Assembly: GCA_022448005.1 (NCBI GenBank)
Contig: JAKUTK010000026.1
Coordinates: forward strand, 1 to 61,779
Source of the DNA: Pseudomonas sp.
Lineage (GTDB): Bacteria > Pseudomonadota > Gammaproteobacteria > Pseudomonadales > Pseudomonadaceae
Direction of reading: 5' to 3'
Length of the DNA stretch: 61,779 nt
The first letter of the stretch is position 1. Each line of letters begins with the position of its first letter. A program made the position numbers and the translations under genes. The notes under the pieces are model-generated. The model saw only the letters and a program-made list of their open reading frames with translations. It had not been told where the DNA came from and made no database searches. Shown piece after piece: positions 27,253 to 36,299 of this stretch.

Positions 27253-28659
27253 AGCGGGAGCCGGTGGAGGGAAGCGCACCTTGACCTGCAGCCCGCCCAG
27301 CGCGCCCTGGCCGAGCTCGACAGTAGCCCGGTGAGCACGAATGATTTCGCCGACAATCGCCAGGCCAAGCCCAGCCCCCGGCCCCTGCTGATGCACCCGA
27401 TAAAATCGCGCAAAGACTTTGTCGCGCTCAGGCTCCGGTATTCCCGGCCCATCGTCCTCGACCTCCAGCACGCCGCCTTTCGCTACCCGTAGCACCACGT
27501 TGCCATCTTTGGGTGTGTGCGCCAGGGCGTTATCCACCAAGTTGCTCAGCAGTTCCGTCAGCAGCGTCGGCTCGCCATCGATCCAGACGGGCTGCTCGGC
27601 TTCTAGCGCCAGCGCGACGCCGCGCTTGTGCGCCAGCGCGGCCATCGCCAGCCCCAGCTCGCGTGCCAGCTGGCTGAGGTCGAGGCGCTGGGCGCCGCCT
27701 TCGGCAATCGATTGCGCACCGGTTTCGATGCGCGCCAGCGACAGTAGTTGATTGGCCAGGTGAATTACCCGGTCAGTATGCGCGCCAGCCTCTTCCAGGG
27801 TTTCCTGCCAGCGCTGCGGTTGCGCCTCACGTTGCCCGAGTTCGATACGCGCCTTCAGCGCCGCCAAGGGCGTACGCAACTCATGGGCGGCGTCGGCAAT
27901 GAACTGCGCCTGCCGTTCGAACTGCCCGCGCAAACGCTCGGTAAATTGATTGAGCGCAGCAACCAGTGGTTTGAGCTCGCGCTGCACGGTAATCAACGGC
28001 AACGGTCGCAGATCGTCAGGCTGTCGCGCCTCGACGGCCTCGCTGAGTTTGCCCAGCGGCCGCAGCGCCGCGCTGACCGCTAGCCAGACCAGCAGCAGCG
28101 CGGTAACAGCCAGCAGACCGACCCGCCACAGGGTGTCGATCAACAGGCTGCGAGCCAGGCGCTCACGCGCGCCCAGCGTCTCGGCGACGCGGATTTCAGC
28201 GATGCCGTTGAGCTCCGGCTCGCTCACCGGCTGCAGCAGACTCACAAGCCGCACACCCTCGCCGCGGAATTCTCCGTCATAGAAGCGAGCCAGCGCGGGA
28301 TAGTCGTCGGTGCGGCGGATATCGGCGCCCGGCGCCGGCAGATCCTCGTAGCCGCTGACCAACCGACCTTCGGTATCCAGCACCTGGTAGTAGATGCGCC
28401 CGGCGCTGTCGTAGGCAAAGGTGTCGAGCGCCACGTAGGGCACATTCGCCCGTAGCTGGCCATTACTGGCGACCAGACCGTCGGCAATGGCTCGGGCGGA
28501 GGCCAGCAAGGTCCGGTCGTAGGCCGTGTCGGCGGCTGCCCGCCCGTTCCAGTAAGCACTCCAGCCACTGAACAGCATCAGCAGGGTCAGCAGCATGGCC
28601 AGCCGGCGCAGCAAGCCACCGCGCAAACTGCCGGCGCGCGGCAGTAGCGCGTCAGGCAT
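27241..28659 (-). CDS. tctE: Sensor histidine kinase TctE
   Basis: Membrane sensor kinase controlling tricarboxylate uptake, 472 residues. An N-terminal span (about 15-35), a periplasmic domain (about 36-165) of the TctE type with YVALDTFAYDSAGRIYYQVLDTEGRLVSGYEDLP, a second span (about 170-190) and HAMP-like linker are followed by the H-box AAHELRTPLAALKARIEL and the ATP-binding motifs LVDNALAHTP, EVEDDGPGIP and GAGLGLAIV. The start at 28659 (MPDALLPRAG) overlaps the tctD stop by 8 bases. Assignment to TctE rests on family likeness and on the adjacent opdH-tctCBA genes. Citrate is the usual stimulus of homologues. Confidence 0.88.
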   Translation of the reverse strand: MPDALLPRAGSLRGGLLRRLAMLLTLLMLFSGWSAYWNGRAAADTAYDRTLLASARAIADGLVASNGQLRANVPYVALDTFAYDSAGRIYYQVLDTEGRLVSGYEDLPAPGADIRRTDDYPALARFYDGEFRGEGVRLVSLLQPVSEPELNGIAEIRVAETLGARERLARSLLIDTLWRVGLLAVTALLLVWLAVSAALRPLGKLSEAVEARQPDDLRPLPLITVQRELKPLVAALNQFTERLRGQFERQAQFIADAAHELRTPLAALKARIELGQREAQPQRWQETLEEAGAHTDRVIHLANQLLSLARIETGAQSIAEGGAQRLDLSQLARELGLAMAALAHKRGVALALEAEQPVWIDGEPTLLTELLSNLVDNALAHTPKDGNVVLRVAKGGVLEVEDDGPGIPEPERDKVFARFYRVHQQGPGAGLGLAIVGEIIRAHRATVELGQGALGGLQVKVRFPPPAPASAD

Positions 28660-29323
28660 CCGCTGCCTCCAGCAGATAGCCCAACCCACGGAAGGTCACG
28701 ATGCGCACCGAACTGCCTTCGAGCTTTTTGCGCAGCCGGTGGATGTAGATTTCGATCGCGTCGGCACTGGCGTCTTCGTCGAGGCCGAATACCTGAGCCG
28801 CCAGTTGATCCTTGCTCATGACCCGCCCAGGCCGGGTGATCAGCGCCTCGAGCACCGCCTGTTCGCGTGAAGTCAGGGTGAGCGCTTGCTGATTAAGGGT
28901 GAAGCGCCGTGCATCCAGATCATAGACCAGCGGGCCGCAATTCTGCTGGCGCTCGCCGGCGGCCACGCTACGGCGCAACAACGCCTTGACCCGAGCCTCC
29001 AGTTCGGAGAGTTCGAACGGTTTGGCCAGGTAGTCATCGGCACCCAGATTGAGCCCATGCACCCGATCGGTCACCTCCCCGCGCGCTGTGAGCATCAGCA
29101 CCGGCAGGGTCTTGCCGCGTTTGCGCAGGCGCGACAGCACTTGAAAGCCGTCGAGCCTGGGCAGCCCGACATCGAGGATCGCCAGTGCGTAGTCCTCGGT
29201 CGACAAGGCCAGATCAGCGGCCACGCCATCGTTGAGCAGGTCAACCGTCCATCCGGCCGCGCGCAACGCCTGCGCCACGCTTTCAGCCAACTGGGGGTGG
29301 TCCTCGACCAGAAGAATCCGCAT
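28652..29323 (-). CDS. tctD: Response regulator TctD (OmpR family)
   Basis: 223-residue OmpR-type regulator. The receiver domain (1-120) has acidic pocket E7-D8, phosphoacceptor D51 (AILDVGLPRLDGF), T79-region LMLTARGE and K at AKPFELSEL; the winged-helix domain (about 130-220) contains LTSREQAVLEALITRPGRVMSKDQLAAQVFG and IYIHRLRKKLEGSSVRIVTFRGLGYLL. The start at 29323 has AGAGGA 7-8 bases upstream. It is transcribed with tctE and away from opdH. Expected role: activation or repression of opdH-tctCBA in response to tricarboxylates. A direct repeat of GAAAG with 11-base spacing in the shared upstream region is a candidate target. Confidence 0.9.
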   Translation of the reverse strand: MRILLVEDHPQLAESVAQALRAAGWTVDLLNDGVAADLALSTEDYALAILDVGLPRLDGFQVLSRLRKRGKTLPVLMLTARGEVTDRVHGLNLGADDYLAKPFELSELEARVKALLRRSVAAGERQQNCGPLVYDLDARRFTLNQQALTLTSREQAVLEALITRPGRVMSKDQLAAQVFGLDEDASADAIEIYIHRLRKKLEGSSVRIVTFRGLGYLLEAADA

Positions 29324-29386
29324 TGCCTGTCCTCTGCCACACACGGAACGGGGCGCCAGTGTAGCGGCAAGGCACGCCACACGCTG

Positions 29387-29420
29387 CTTTCACCCCTGAA
29401 AGCCTGGCGAAAGTTTCGCC
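29387..29420. promoter_or_regulatory. Candidate TctD operator between tctD and opdH
   Basis: CTTTCA-CCCC-TGAAAG (29387-29402) is an inverted repeat, immediately followed by the perfect palindrome GGCGAAA-G-TTTCGCC (29406-29420). The GAAAG cores at 29398 and 29409 are spaced 11 bases apart, which is the spacing expected for tandem OmpR-family binding. Confidence 0.45.
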
Positions 29421-29502
29421 GCCTAGGATCGGGATCAGGTGGCTCGATCCACCTGGCGCGGCACAACGCCGCCACAACAAAAATAATAGTGGAGATTGAA
29501 GG

Positions 29503-30765
29503 ATGCTGACTGCCGTCAGAATTAAACCCGCCCCTGCTCGTCTTGCCCTCGCCGTCGCGGCTGCCTCCCTGGCACCCATGGCTCAGGCCGATTTCATCGA
29601 AGACAGCAGCGCGACTCTGCAAACCCAGAACATCTACCTCAATCGCGACTTCCGCGAAGGCTCCGGCCAGTCCAAACGTGAAGAATGGGCACAGGGCTTT
29701 CTGCTCAACATCGAATCAGGCTTCACCGAAGGCACCGTTGGCTTCGGCCTCGATGCCATGGGCATGCTCGGCGTCAAGCTCGACTCCGGCGGCGGCCGCG
29801 CCAACACCGATCTACTCCCTGTACGCGACGATGGCAGCACCCCGGACGAATTCAGCCGCCTCGGCCTGACAGCCAAGGCGAAGATCTCGGAAACCGAACT
29901 CCGCTACGGCAGCCACATCCCGGAAACACCCGTGGTAAAAGCCAGTGACAGCCGCACCCTGCCCCAGGTCTTCGAAGGTGCGATCTTGGTCTCTCAGGAC
30001 GTGACCGGCCTGACCTTGACCGGTGGGCGCCTGGACAAGGTCATCGACCGTGCCTCGACCAATTCCCAGGAACTGCAGATCAACAACAAGAATGGTCGTT
30101 TCGACAGCGCGGCCGAGGCCGATCACCTTACCTTTGCTGGCGCGCGCTATGACTTCAACGAAAAGCTCATCGGCACCTACTACGCCGCCGAGCTCGACGA
30201 CATCTACCGCCAGCATTTCTTCAATCTGCAGGCGGTGCAGCCGCTGGGCGAGAACTCGGCGTTGACCGCCGACCTGCGTCTGATGATCAGCGACGACACC
30301 GGCGCATCCAATGCCGGCAAGATCGACAACCAGGCCTGGAACGGCATGGTGGGTTACAACCTCGGCGGTCATAAGCTCAGCCTCGCCTATCAGCAGATGA
30401 ATGGCGACACCGGCTACGCCTATATCGATGGCGGCGATCCCTACTTGGTCAACTTCGTCCAGATCAACGATTTTGCCAATGCCGACGAGCGTTCCTGGCA
30501 AGCGCGTTACGACTACAACTTCGCCTCGATCGGCGTCCCTGGCTTGACCTTTCTGACGCGCTACATCTCAGGTGATAACGCCGAGTACAGCGGCGGCAGC
30601 AACGGCAGCGAGTGGGAACGCGACATCGAGCTCAAGTACGTCGTGCAGACCGGTCCGCTGAAGAACGTCGCCGTGCGCATGCGCAACGCCATGTTCCGCT
30701 CCGATTTCGCCCGTGACGCCGACGAAAACCGTCTGATCGTCAGCTACAGCCTGCCGATCTGGTAA
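29503..30765 (+). CDS. opdH: OprD-family outer membrane porin OpdH
   Basis: Outer-membrane beta-barrel channel for tricarboxylates, 420 residues. Signal peptide about 1-28 (LAPMAQA), mature start DFIEDSSATLQTQNIYLNRDFREG, which is the OprD/Occ family N-terminus, then AQGFLLNIESGFTEGTVGFGLDAMGMLGVKLDSG and alternating amphipathic strands, ending in the aromatic-terminated strand LIVSYSLPIW. The length is typical of the Occ porins. GGAG precedes the ATG. Its position between tctD and tctC matches the PAO1 arrangement of OpdH with TctCBA, so substrate assignment (cis-aconitate, citrate type) is by context, not by pore residues. Confidence 0.88.
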   Translation: MLTAVRIKPAPARLALAVAAASLAPMAQADFIEDSSATLQTQNIYLNRDFREGSGQSKREEWAQGFLLNIESGFTEGTVGFGLDAMGMLGVKLDSGGGRANTDLLPVRDDGSTPDEFSRLGLTAKAKISETELRYGSHIPETPVVKASDSRTLPQVFEGAILVSQDVTGLTLTGGRLDKVIDRASTNSQELQINNKNGRFDSAAEADHLTFAGARYDFNEKLIGTYYAAELDDIYRQHFFNLQAVQPLGENSALTADLRLMISDDTGASNAGKIDNQAWNGMVGYNLGGHKLSLAYQQMNGDTGYAYIDGGDPYLVNFVQINDFANADERSWQARYDYNFASIGVPGLTFLTRYISGDNAEYSGGSNGSEWERDIELKYVVQTGPLKNVAVRMRNAMFRSDFARDADENRLIVSYSLPIW

Positions 30766-30798
30766 AGCCGTCCACAATAAGAATCAAAGGAGACACCC

Positions 30799-31773
30799 AT
30801 GAAGACTGCAATCCGCCGTATCGCCCTGCTTTCGTCCTGCCTGGTTCTGTCCGGCCAGCTGATGGCCGAGCCCAAGCGCCCCGAGTGCATCGCTCCGGCC
30901 AAGCCCGGCGGCGGTTTCGACCTCACCTGCAAGCTGGCCCAGAGCGGGCTGAAAGACGAAGGCCTGCTCGAATCGCCCATGCGCGTCACCTATATGCCTG
31001 GCGGTGTCGGCGCTGTGGCCTACAACGCAGTGATCGCCCAGCGCGCCGACGACCCGGCGACCATTACAGCGTTCTCCAGCGGTTCGCTGCTGAACCTGGC
31101 GCAGGGCAAGTTCGGTCGTTACGACGAAAGCGACGTGCGCTGGCTGGCCGGCATCGGCACCGACTACGGCGCCATTTCGGTACGCGCCGACGCGCCCTAC
31201 AAGGACCTTGACGACCTCATCGCTGCGGTGAAGAAGGATCCGGCCAGCGTTGTCTTTGGTGCCGGCGCCACCATTGGTGGTCAGGACTGGATGCAGACCG
31301 CGCTGATCGCCCGTGCCGCTGGCGTGGATCCAAAGAAGCTGCGCTACGTCGCCTTCGAAGGCGGCGGTGAAACCCTCACGGCCATGCTGGGCGGCCATGT
31401 GCAGGTCACCAGCAGCGGTCTCGGCGAAGTCGCCCCGCAGCTCGAAGCCGGCAAGATTCGCGTGCTCGCCGTGCTGTCCGATGATCGCCTGCCCGGCAAG
31501 CTGTCGGATCTGCCAACAGCCAAGGAACAGGGCTACGACATCAGCTGGCCGGTGATCCGTGGGTTCTACATGGGCCCAGAAGTCAGTGATGAAGATTTCA
31601 ACTGGTGGAAGACCCAGTTCGACACCCTGCTGGCCGACGAGAACTTCGCCAAGCTGCGCGAGCAGCGTGATCTGTTTCCGCTGTCGATGACCGGCGATGA
31701 GCTCACCGAGTTCGTCAACAAGCAGGTCGCCGACTACAAGGAACTTGCCGGCGAGTTCGGTCTGGTCAAGTAA
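30799..31773 (+). CDS. tctC: Tricarboxylate-binding periplasmic protein TctC
   Basis: Extracytoplasmic receptor of the tripartite tricarboxylate transporter, 324 residues with a signal peptide (1-23, ending GQLMA). TTT-family features: ECIAPAKPGGGFDLTCKLAQ near the mature N-terminus, YMPGGVGAVAYN, FGAGATIGGQDWMQTALIARAAGVDPKKLRYVAFEGGGETLTAMLGGHVQVTSSGLGEV and a C-terminal FVNKQVADYKELAGEFGLVK. It has a strong ribosome-binding site (AAAGGAG). A 10-bp-stem hairpin follows the gene before tctB, consistent with overproduction of the receptor. Confidence 0.93.
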   Translation: MKTAIRRIALLSSCLVLSGQLMAEPKRPECIAPAKPGGGFDLTCKLAQSGLKDEGLLESPMRVTYMPGGVGAVAYNAVIAQRADDPATITAFSSGSLLNLAQGKFGRYDESDVRWLAGIGTDYGAISVRADAPYKDLDDLIAAVKKDPASVVFGAGATIGGQDWMQTALIARAAGVDPKKLRYVAFEGGGETLTAMLGGHVQVTSSGLGEVAPQLEAGKIRVLAVLSDDRLPGKLSDLPTAKEQGYDISWPVIRGFYMGPEVSDEDFNWWKTQFDTLLADENFAKLREQRDLFPLSMTGDELTEFVNKQVADYKELAGEFGLVK

Positions 31774-31782
31774 CACCCTGCC

Positions 31783-31812
31783 GGTAGCGGCTTCCCGAGG
31801 GCAGCCGCTACC
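31783..31812 (+). terminator. Hairpin between tctC and tctB
   Basis: A 10-bp perfect stem (GGTAGCGGCT / AGCCGCTACC) with a 10-base loop fills most of the 61-base spacer between tctC and tctB. There is no T-tract, so it probably stabilises the tctC message 3' end or attenuates transcription. Confidence 0.5.
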
Positions 31813-31834
31813 CGCTCCTCCCGAGGTAACCACC

Positions 31835-32278
31835 ATGTACGTTCGTGTCTTTGCCGCGGCCTGGCTGTTCGCCTGCGCCGGACTGGCGCTGCTCGCCTGG
31901 GGTTTCGAGGCGCCCTTCGCCTACGACCCGGTCGGCCCGCGCGCCTACCCGCTACTGCTGCTGTTCCTGATGGCTTGCGGCGCGCTCTGGCTGCTCTGCA
32001 AACCACACGGCGAGCCGACGCCTCGTTTCGACTGGACGATGGCGCGTCGCGCCCTCTACTGCGTGCTGGTACTGCTGGCGTACGCAGTGCTGTTCGAGAA
32101 GCTTGGCTTTGTCATCACCACGGCGCTGGCCACCTTCGCCCTGGGCCTCTTGTTCAACGGACGCCTGCTGCCGTGCCTGATCAGCGGCGTGCTGATGGGC
32201 GTGCTGCTCTTTGGCCTGTTCGACCTGTTGCTTGATGTGCCGCTGCCGCTCGGTGTGCTGCGCCTGCTGGAGAGCTGA
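31835..32278 (+). CDS. tctB: Tricarboxylate transporter small membrane subunit TctB
   Basis: Four-span membrane subunit of the TTT transporter, 147 residues. Hydrophobic segments run about 5-25, 37-52, 70-100 and 105-140, with the FAYDPVGPRAYPLLL motif (residues about 28-42) typical of TctB. The start at 31835 has CCGAGG upstream. Its stop lies two bases before the tctA start, so translation is probably coupled. Confidence 0.9.
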   Translation: MYVRVFAAAWLFACAGLALLAWGFEAPFAYDPVGPRAYPLLLLFLMACGALWLLCKPHGEPTPRFDWTMARRALYCVLVLLAYAVLFEKLGFVITTALATFALGLLFNGRLLPCLISGVLMGVLLFGLFDLLLDVPLPLGVLRLLES

Positions 32279-32280
32279 AA

Positions 32281-33795
32281 ATGGAAACCTTGAACTTCTT
32301 GTGGCAGGGCTTCGATGTCGCCACGCGACCGATGAACCTGCTTGTAGCCTTGTTCGGCGCCTTCGTTGGCACCGTGGTTGGTCTGCTGCCTGGGCTTGGC
32401 CCGATCAACGGTGTAGCCCTGCTGCTGCCTCTCGCTTTCGCCCTGGGCCTGCCGCCAGAGACAGCGCTGATCCTCTTGGCCGCTGTGTATCTGGGCTGCG
32501 AGTACGGTGGTCGTATTTCGGCCATCCTGCTCAATGTCCCGGGCGACGCAGCAGCCGTGATGACCACCCTCGACGGCTACCCGCTGGCACGCCAGGGCAA
32601 GGCGGGCATCGCCCTGTCGCTGTCGGCGGTCAGCTCGTTCATCGGTAGCATCATCGCCACATGTGGTGTGGTGCTGTTCGCCCCGCTGCTGGCGAAATGG
32701 GCGGTGGCCTTCGGCCCGGCGGAATACTTCGTACTCATGATCTTCGCCATCGCCTGTCTGGGCGGCATGGTCGGGGACAAGCCGGTGAAAACCCTGATGG
32801 CGGCGTTGATCGGCCTCGGTCTGGCGACCGTTGGCGTGGACTCCACGACCGGCGTCTACCGTTTCACCTTTGGCAGCGTCAGCCTGTCCGACGGCATTCA
32901 ATTCGTCATCGTGGTGATCGGTTTCTTCAGCGTCAGCGAAGTCTTGCTGATGCTGGAAAAGACCCACAGCGGCCAGAAAGCGGTCAAGGCCAGCGGACGC
33001 CTGCTGTTCAACTTCAAGGAGTTCTGCTTCACCTTCTGGACCATGGTGCGCAGCGCCCTGGCCGGCTTTGTCATCGGTACCCTGCCTGGCGCCGGCGCGA
33101 CCATTGCCAGCGCCATGACCTACATGAGCGAAAAACGCATGGCCGGCGACAGCGGCAAGTTCGGTGAGGGCGATCTGCGCGGCCTGGCCGCACCGGAAGC
33201 CGCCAACAACGCCTCCGCCTGCGGCTCGCTGATCCCGATGCTGACCTTGGGTGTGCCGGGTTCGGGCACTACCGCGGTGATGATCGGCGCACTGACGCTG
33301 TACAACATCACCCCCGGCCCACTGTTGTTCGAGCAGCAGCCCGATGTGGTGTGGGGCCTGATCGCCTCGCTGTTCATCGGTAACGTCATCCTGCTGGTGA
33401 TGAACATTCCGCTGGTCGGCCTGTTCTCGAAGATGCTCAGCGTGCCCAACTGGGTGCTGGTGCCTGCGATCACCGCGATCAGCGTGGTGGGCGTGTACTC
33501 GGTGCACAGCACCACCTTCGACCTGGTGCTGATGGTGGGTCTGGGTGTGTTCGGCTACCTGCTGCGCAAGCTTGAGTTCCCGCTGTCGTCACTGATCCTC
33601 GGCTTCGTCCTCGGCGAGATGATGGAAGACAACCTGCGCCGCGCGTTGTCGATCTCCGCAGGCGACCTGGGCATCCTCTGGGGTAGCCCGATCACCCTGG
33701 TGCTCTGGGCGATGGCCGCGCTGATGCTGGCCATGCCAGGACTGCGCTGGTGGCGCCAGCGTCGCCGCGGCAAGCTGAACGAGGCGAATGCCTAA
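32281..33795 (+). CDS. tctA: Tricarboxylate transporter large membrane subunit TctA
   Basis: The translocating subunit of the TTT system, 504 residues with about ten or more membrane spans. Family signatures: ALFGAFVGTVVGLLPGLGPINGVALLLPLAFALGLPPETALILLAAVYLGCEYGGRISAILLNVPGDAAAVMT near the N-terminus and the repeat GTLPGAGATIASAMTYMSEK plus GVPGSGTTAVMIGAL in the second half. The duplicated P-G-x-G motifs define the conserved inverted repeat. It forms the pump with TctB and receives substrate from TctC. The stop overlaps the next gene by 8 bases. Confidence 0.95.
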   Translation: METLNFLWQGFDVATRPMNLLVALFGAFVGTVVGLLPGLGPINGVALLLPLAFALGLPPETALILLAAVYLGCEYGGRISAILLNVPGDAAAVMTTLDGYPLARQGKAGIALSLSAVSSFIGSIIATCGVVLFAPLLAKWAVAFGPAEYFVLMIFAIACLGGMVGDKPVKTLMAALIGLGLATVGVDSTTGVYRFTFGSVSLSDGIQFVIVVIGFFSVSEVLLMLEKTHSGQKAVKASGRLLFNFKEFCFTFWTMVRSALAGFVIGTLPGAGATIASAMTYMSEKRMAGDSGKFGEGDLRGLAAPEAANNASACGSLIPMLTLGVPGSGTTAVMIGALTLYNITPGPLLFEQQPDVVWGLIASLFIGNVILLVMNIPLVGLFSKMLSVPNWVLVPAITAISVVGVYSVHSTTFDLVLMVGLGVFGYLLRKLEFPLSSLILGFVLGEMMEDNLRRALSISAGDLGILWGSPITLVLWAMAALMLAMPGLRWWRQRRRGKLNEANA

Positions 33796-34819
33796 AATGC
33801 CGCGCCAGCTGCCGGGATGGTGGGCGACGCCTCTGGTCGGCGCCGTCGGCGGCTGGCTGGCAAGCCTGGCGAACTGGCCGCTGCCATGGATGGTCGGTTC
33901 GCTGCTGGCGGTCATTGCAGTTCGCTGCAGCGGCTGGCTGGTCAAGGAAGTCCCGCATGGTCGACAGACCGGGCAATGGTTGATCGCCAGCGCTATCGGT
34001 CTGCATTTCACCAGCGAGGTCATGCAGCAGGTGCTGGAGCACTTTGGCGTAATCCTCGCCGGTGCACTGTGCACCCTCCTGCTGAGCCTGATCGGCATCT
34101 TCATTCTGTTGCGCAGCGGCACCGACCGCGCAACGGCGTTCTTCTCCAGCATGCCGGGCGGCGCCAGCGAGATGGTCAATCTGGCCAGCCGCCACGCGGC
34201 GCAGCCGGCGATGGTGGCCGCGGCCCACAGCATGCGTCTGCTGCTGGTGGTGCTGATCATTCCCGCGCTGTTTACCTGGAGCCTGCCCTCCGTTGACGCG
34301 CCGCCGCCGGCACCCGTCAGCTGGCCTTGGCTGGCTGTGCTATTGCCGGCGGGCGGGCTGTTGGCGCTGCTCTGGAAGCGGCTCGGACAGCCCAATCCCT
34401 GGATGCTCGGGCCGCTGACGGTCTGTGCCGTCGCCAGTGCCACCTTCGATCTGCATCTGGGCATGCCTGAGGGCGTTGGCCAGCTTGGACAATGGTTGAT
34501 CGGCTGCTCGCTGGGTTGTCACTTCGATCGACCGTTCTTTCGCAGCGCGCCGCGATTCATGCTGCGCATCTTGCTGTTTACGCTGTTGGCCATGCTCGCT
34601 GCAGCGGGCCTCGCCGAAGTGCTCGGTTGGGCGGCTACGCTGAACCAGACGTCGCTGATGCTGGGGATGATGCCAGGCGGGATTACTGAGCTGTGCCTGA
34701 CAGCCGAGGCGCTGCAGCTATCGGTCGCGCTGGTCACAGCGCTGCAGGTGCTGCGGTTGTTCCTGGTGATGTTTCTCGCCGAACCGTTATTTCGGGTCTG
34801 GCAACGAGCCACGCTTTAA
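33788..34819 (+). CDS. AbrB-family (AmoA-like) membrane protein in the tct operon
   Basis: Integral membrane protein of 343 residues with about nine to ten spans, in two homologous halves, each with a conserved motif (LASLANWPLPWMVGSLLAV and LLWKRLGQPNPWMLGPLTVC), the layout of the AbrB_dom duplication family. These are often mislabelled as transcriptional regulators, but this is a transporter-like membrane protein; a characterised homologue is linked to ammonia/monooxygenase naming only. Signature SSMPGGASEMVNLASRHAAQPAMVAAAHSMRLLLV is conserved. The start at 33788 overlaps tctA by 8 bases; a second ATG nine bases later is equally possible. A rho-independent terminator follows, so it ends the operon. 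Function within tricarboxylate uptake is unknown. Confidence 0.8.
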   Translation: MPKMPRQLPGWWATPLVGAVGGWLASLANWPLPWMVGSLLAVIAVRCSGWLVKEVPHGRQTGQWLIASAIGLHFTSEVMQQVLEHFGVILAGALCTLLLSLIGIFILLRSGTDRATAFFSSMPGGASEMVNLASRHAAQPAMVAAAHSMRLLLVVLIIPALFTWSLPSVDAPPPAPVSWPWLAVLLPAGGLLALLWKRLGQPNPWMLGPLTVCAVASATFDLHLGMPEGVGQLGQWLIGCSLGCHFDRPFFRSAPRFMLRILLFTLLAMLAAAGLAEVLGWAATLNQTSLMLGMMPGGITELCLTAEALQLSVALVTALQVLRLFLVMFLAEPLFRVWQRATL

Positions 34820-34845
34820 CCCGCCGATTGGCGGGTTCTTTTTTA
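34818..34845 (+). terminator. Rho-independent terminator of the opdH-tctCBA operon
   Basis: AACCCGCC-GATT-GGCGGGTT followed by CTTTTTT, overlapping the stop codon of the last gene. It marks the end of the plus-strand tricarboxylate operon. Confidence 0.85.
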
Positions 34846-34874
34846 GCGCTACTCGAAACCCTTGCTTGCACCGG

Positions 34875-36104
34875 TCAACCGAAGAACCAGTAGCAGACCA
34901 GAATCGCCGCAACGATGCCGGCGAAGTCCGCCGCCAAGGCACAGCCCACCGCATGTCGCGCCCGCTGGATGCCCACCGCCCCAAAGTAGACGGCCAATAC
35001 ATAGAAGGTGGTTTCGGTGCTGCCTTGTACGGTCGCGGCAACCAGCGCAGCAAAACTGTCCACGCCCTGAGTCTGCATTGTCTCGATCAGCATTGCGCGC
35101 GCGGCGCTGCCGGAAAACGGTTTGACCAGCGCAGTGGGCAGCGCGTCGACGAAACGGGTATCCCAGCCCAACGCTTCCACCAGCCAACGGATTCCATCGA
35201 GTCCGAAATCGAGTGCGCCGGAGGCTCTGAACACACCGATCGCGCACAGCATCGCGATCAGATAGGGCAGCAGGCTCTTCGCAACATCGAAGCCTTCCTG
35301 CGCGCCCTCGACAAAGCTCTCGTACACCGGCACTTTGCGCAGCGCACCGATAACGAGGAACGCGATGATCAAGCCGAACAACGTGAGGTTGCCGAGCAGC
35401 GATGACAAGGATGAAAGCGCGGTGGCCGAAAGCCCGGCCAGCAACGCCATGAAGCCGCCCAGGAGCAGCGCCCCAGGAACCAGGTAGGCGAGAACGACCG
35501 GGTCCCAGAGACGCAGGCGCTGAACCAGCGCAACCGCGAAGAGGCCTGCCAGTGACGATGCGGTGGTGGCCAGCAGAATAGGCAGAAAGACCAGAGTCGG
35601 GTCTTCAGCGCCCTGCTGCACGCGGTACATGAAGATCGACACCGGCAACAGCGTCAGCGAGGAGGTGTTGAGCACCAGAAACAGGATCTGCGCGTTACTG
35701 GCGACCGTCTTGCTCGGATTGAGCTCCTGCAGGGCTCGCATTGCGCGCAGGCCGATGGGCGTGGCGGCATTGTCCAGACCCAGGCCGTTGGCAGCGAAAT
35801 TGAGAGTGATCAACCCCAACGCCGGGTGCCCGGCTGGCACTTCCGGCATCAACCGACGGAACAGCGGCCCGAGCAAGCGCGCCAGTTGCTCGATCAGGCC
35901 AGCCTTCTCGGCAATGCGTAAAAAACCCAGCCAGAGCGTCAGCGTGCCGAACAGCACGATCATGATCTCCACAGCCAGCTTGGCCATCGCGAATAGACTT
36001 TCGACCAGGGCGGCAAACACAGCCGGGTCGTCGCCGAGCAGCCAGCGCCCTAGCGCAGCAACTGCCGCGACCAGAAAGAAGCCCAGCCAAAGGCCGTTGA
36101 GCAT
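34875..36104 (-). CDS. SpmA/SpmB-like nucleoside-recognition membrane protein
   Basis: A 409-residue polytopic protein made of two Gate (nucleoside recognition) domains: the first about residues 45-180 (AKLAVEIMIVLFGTLTLWLGFLRIAEKAGLIEQLARLLGPLFRRLMPEVP...NFAANGLGLDNAATPIGLRAM) and the second about 260-400 (FVEGAQEGFDVAKSLLPYLIAMLCAIGVFRASGALDFGLDGIRWL...ALPTALVKPFSGSAARAML). This equals a fusion of Bacillus SpmA and SpmB. The start at 36104 (MLNGLWLGFFLVAAV) has TTGGAG 8 bases upstream; the open frame extends 37 codons further without a start signal. The role in non-spore-formers is unknown. It converges with the tct operon. Confidence 0.85.
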   Translation of the reverse strand: MLNGLWLGFFLVAAVAALGRWLLGDDPAVFAALVESLFAMAKLAVEIMIVLFGTLTLWLGFLRIAEKAGLIEQLARLLGPLFRRLMPEVPAGHPALGLITLNFAANGLGLDNAATPIGLRAMRALQELNPSKTVASNAQILFLVLNTSSLTLLPVSIFMYRVQQGAEDPTLVFLPILLATTASSLAGLFAVALVQRLRLWDPVVLAYLVPGALLLGGFMALLAGLSATALSSLSSLLGNLTLFGLIIAFLVIGALRKVPVYESFVEGAQEGFDVAKSLLPYLIAMLCAIGVFRASGALDFGLDGIRWLVEALGWDTRFVDALPTALVKPFSGSAARAMLIETMQTQGVDSFAALVAATVQGSTETTFYVLAVYFGAVGIQRARHAVGCALAADFAGIVAAILVCYWFFG

Positions 36105-36299
36105 GTGATTCTCCAACGAGTGACTGCGCGCGATGATAGCGGTGCGGCTGGAGAACAGCCATGAACCAAACAGGACGAGCGAAGGTGGGCGCAGAAATAC
36201 GGACGGAAGCGACAACGCGCTGAGGCTGGTTCAGCCGGGGCTCGAATAGCCCTTGAAGTGAACAAATAACGCAGGACGTGAAGCGCTGGAGAAATCGCA

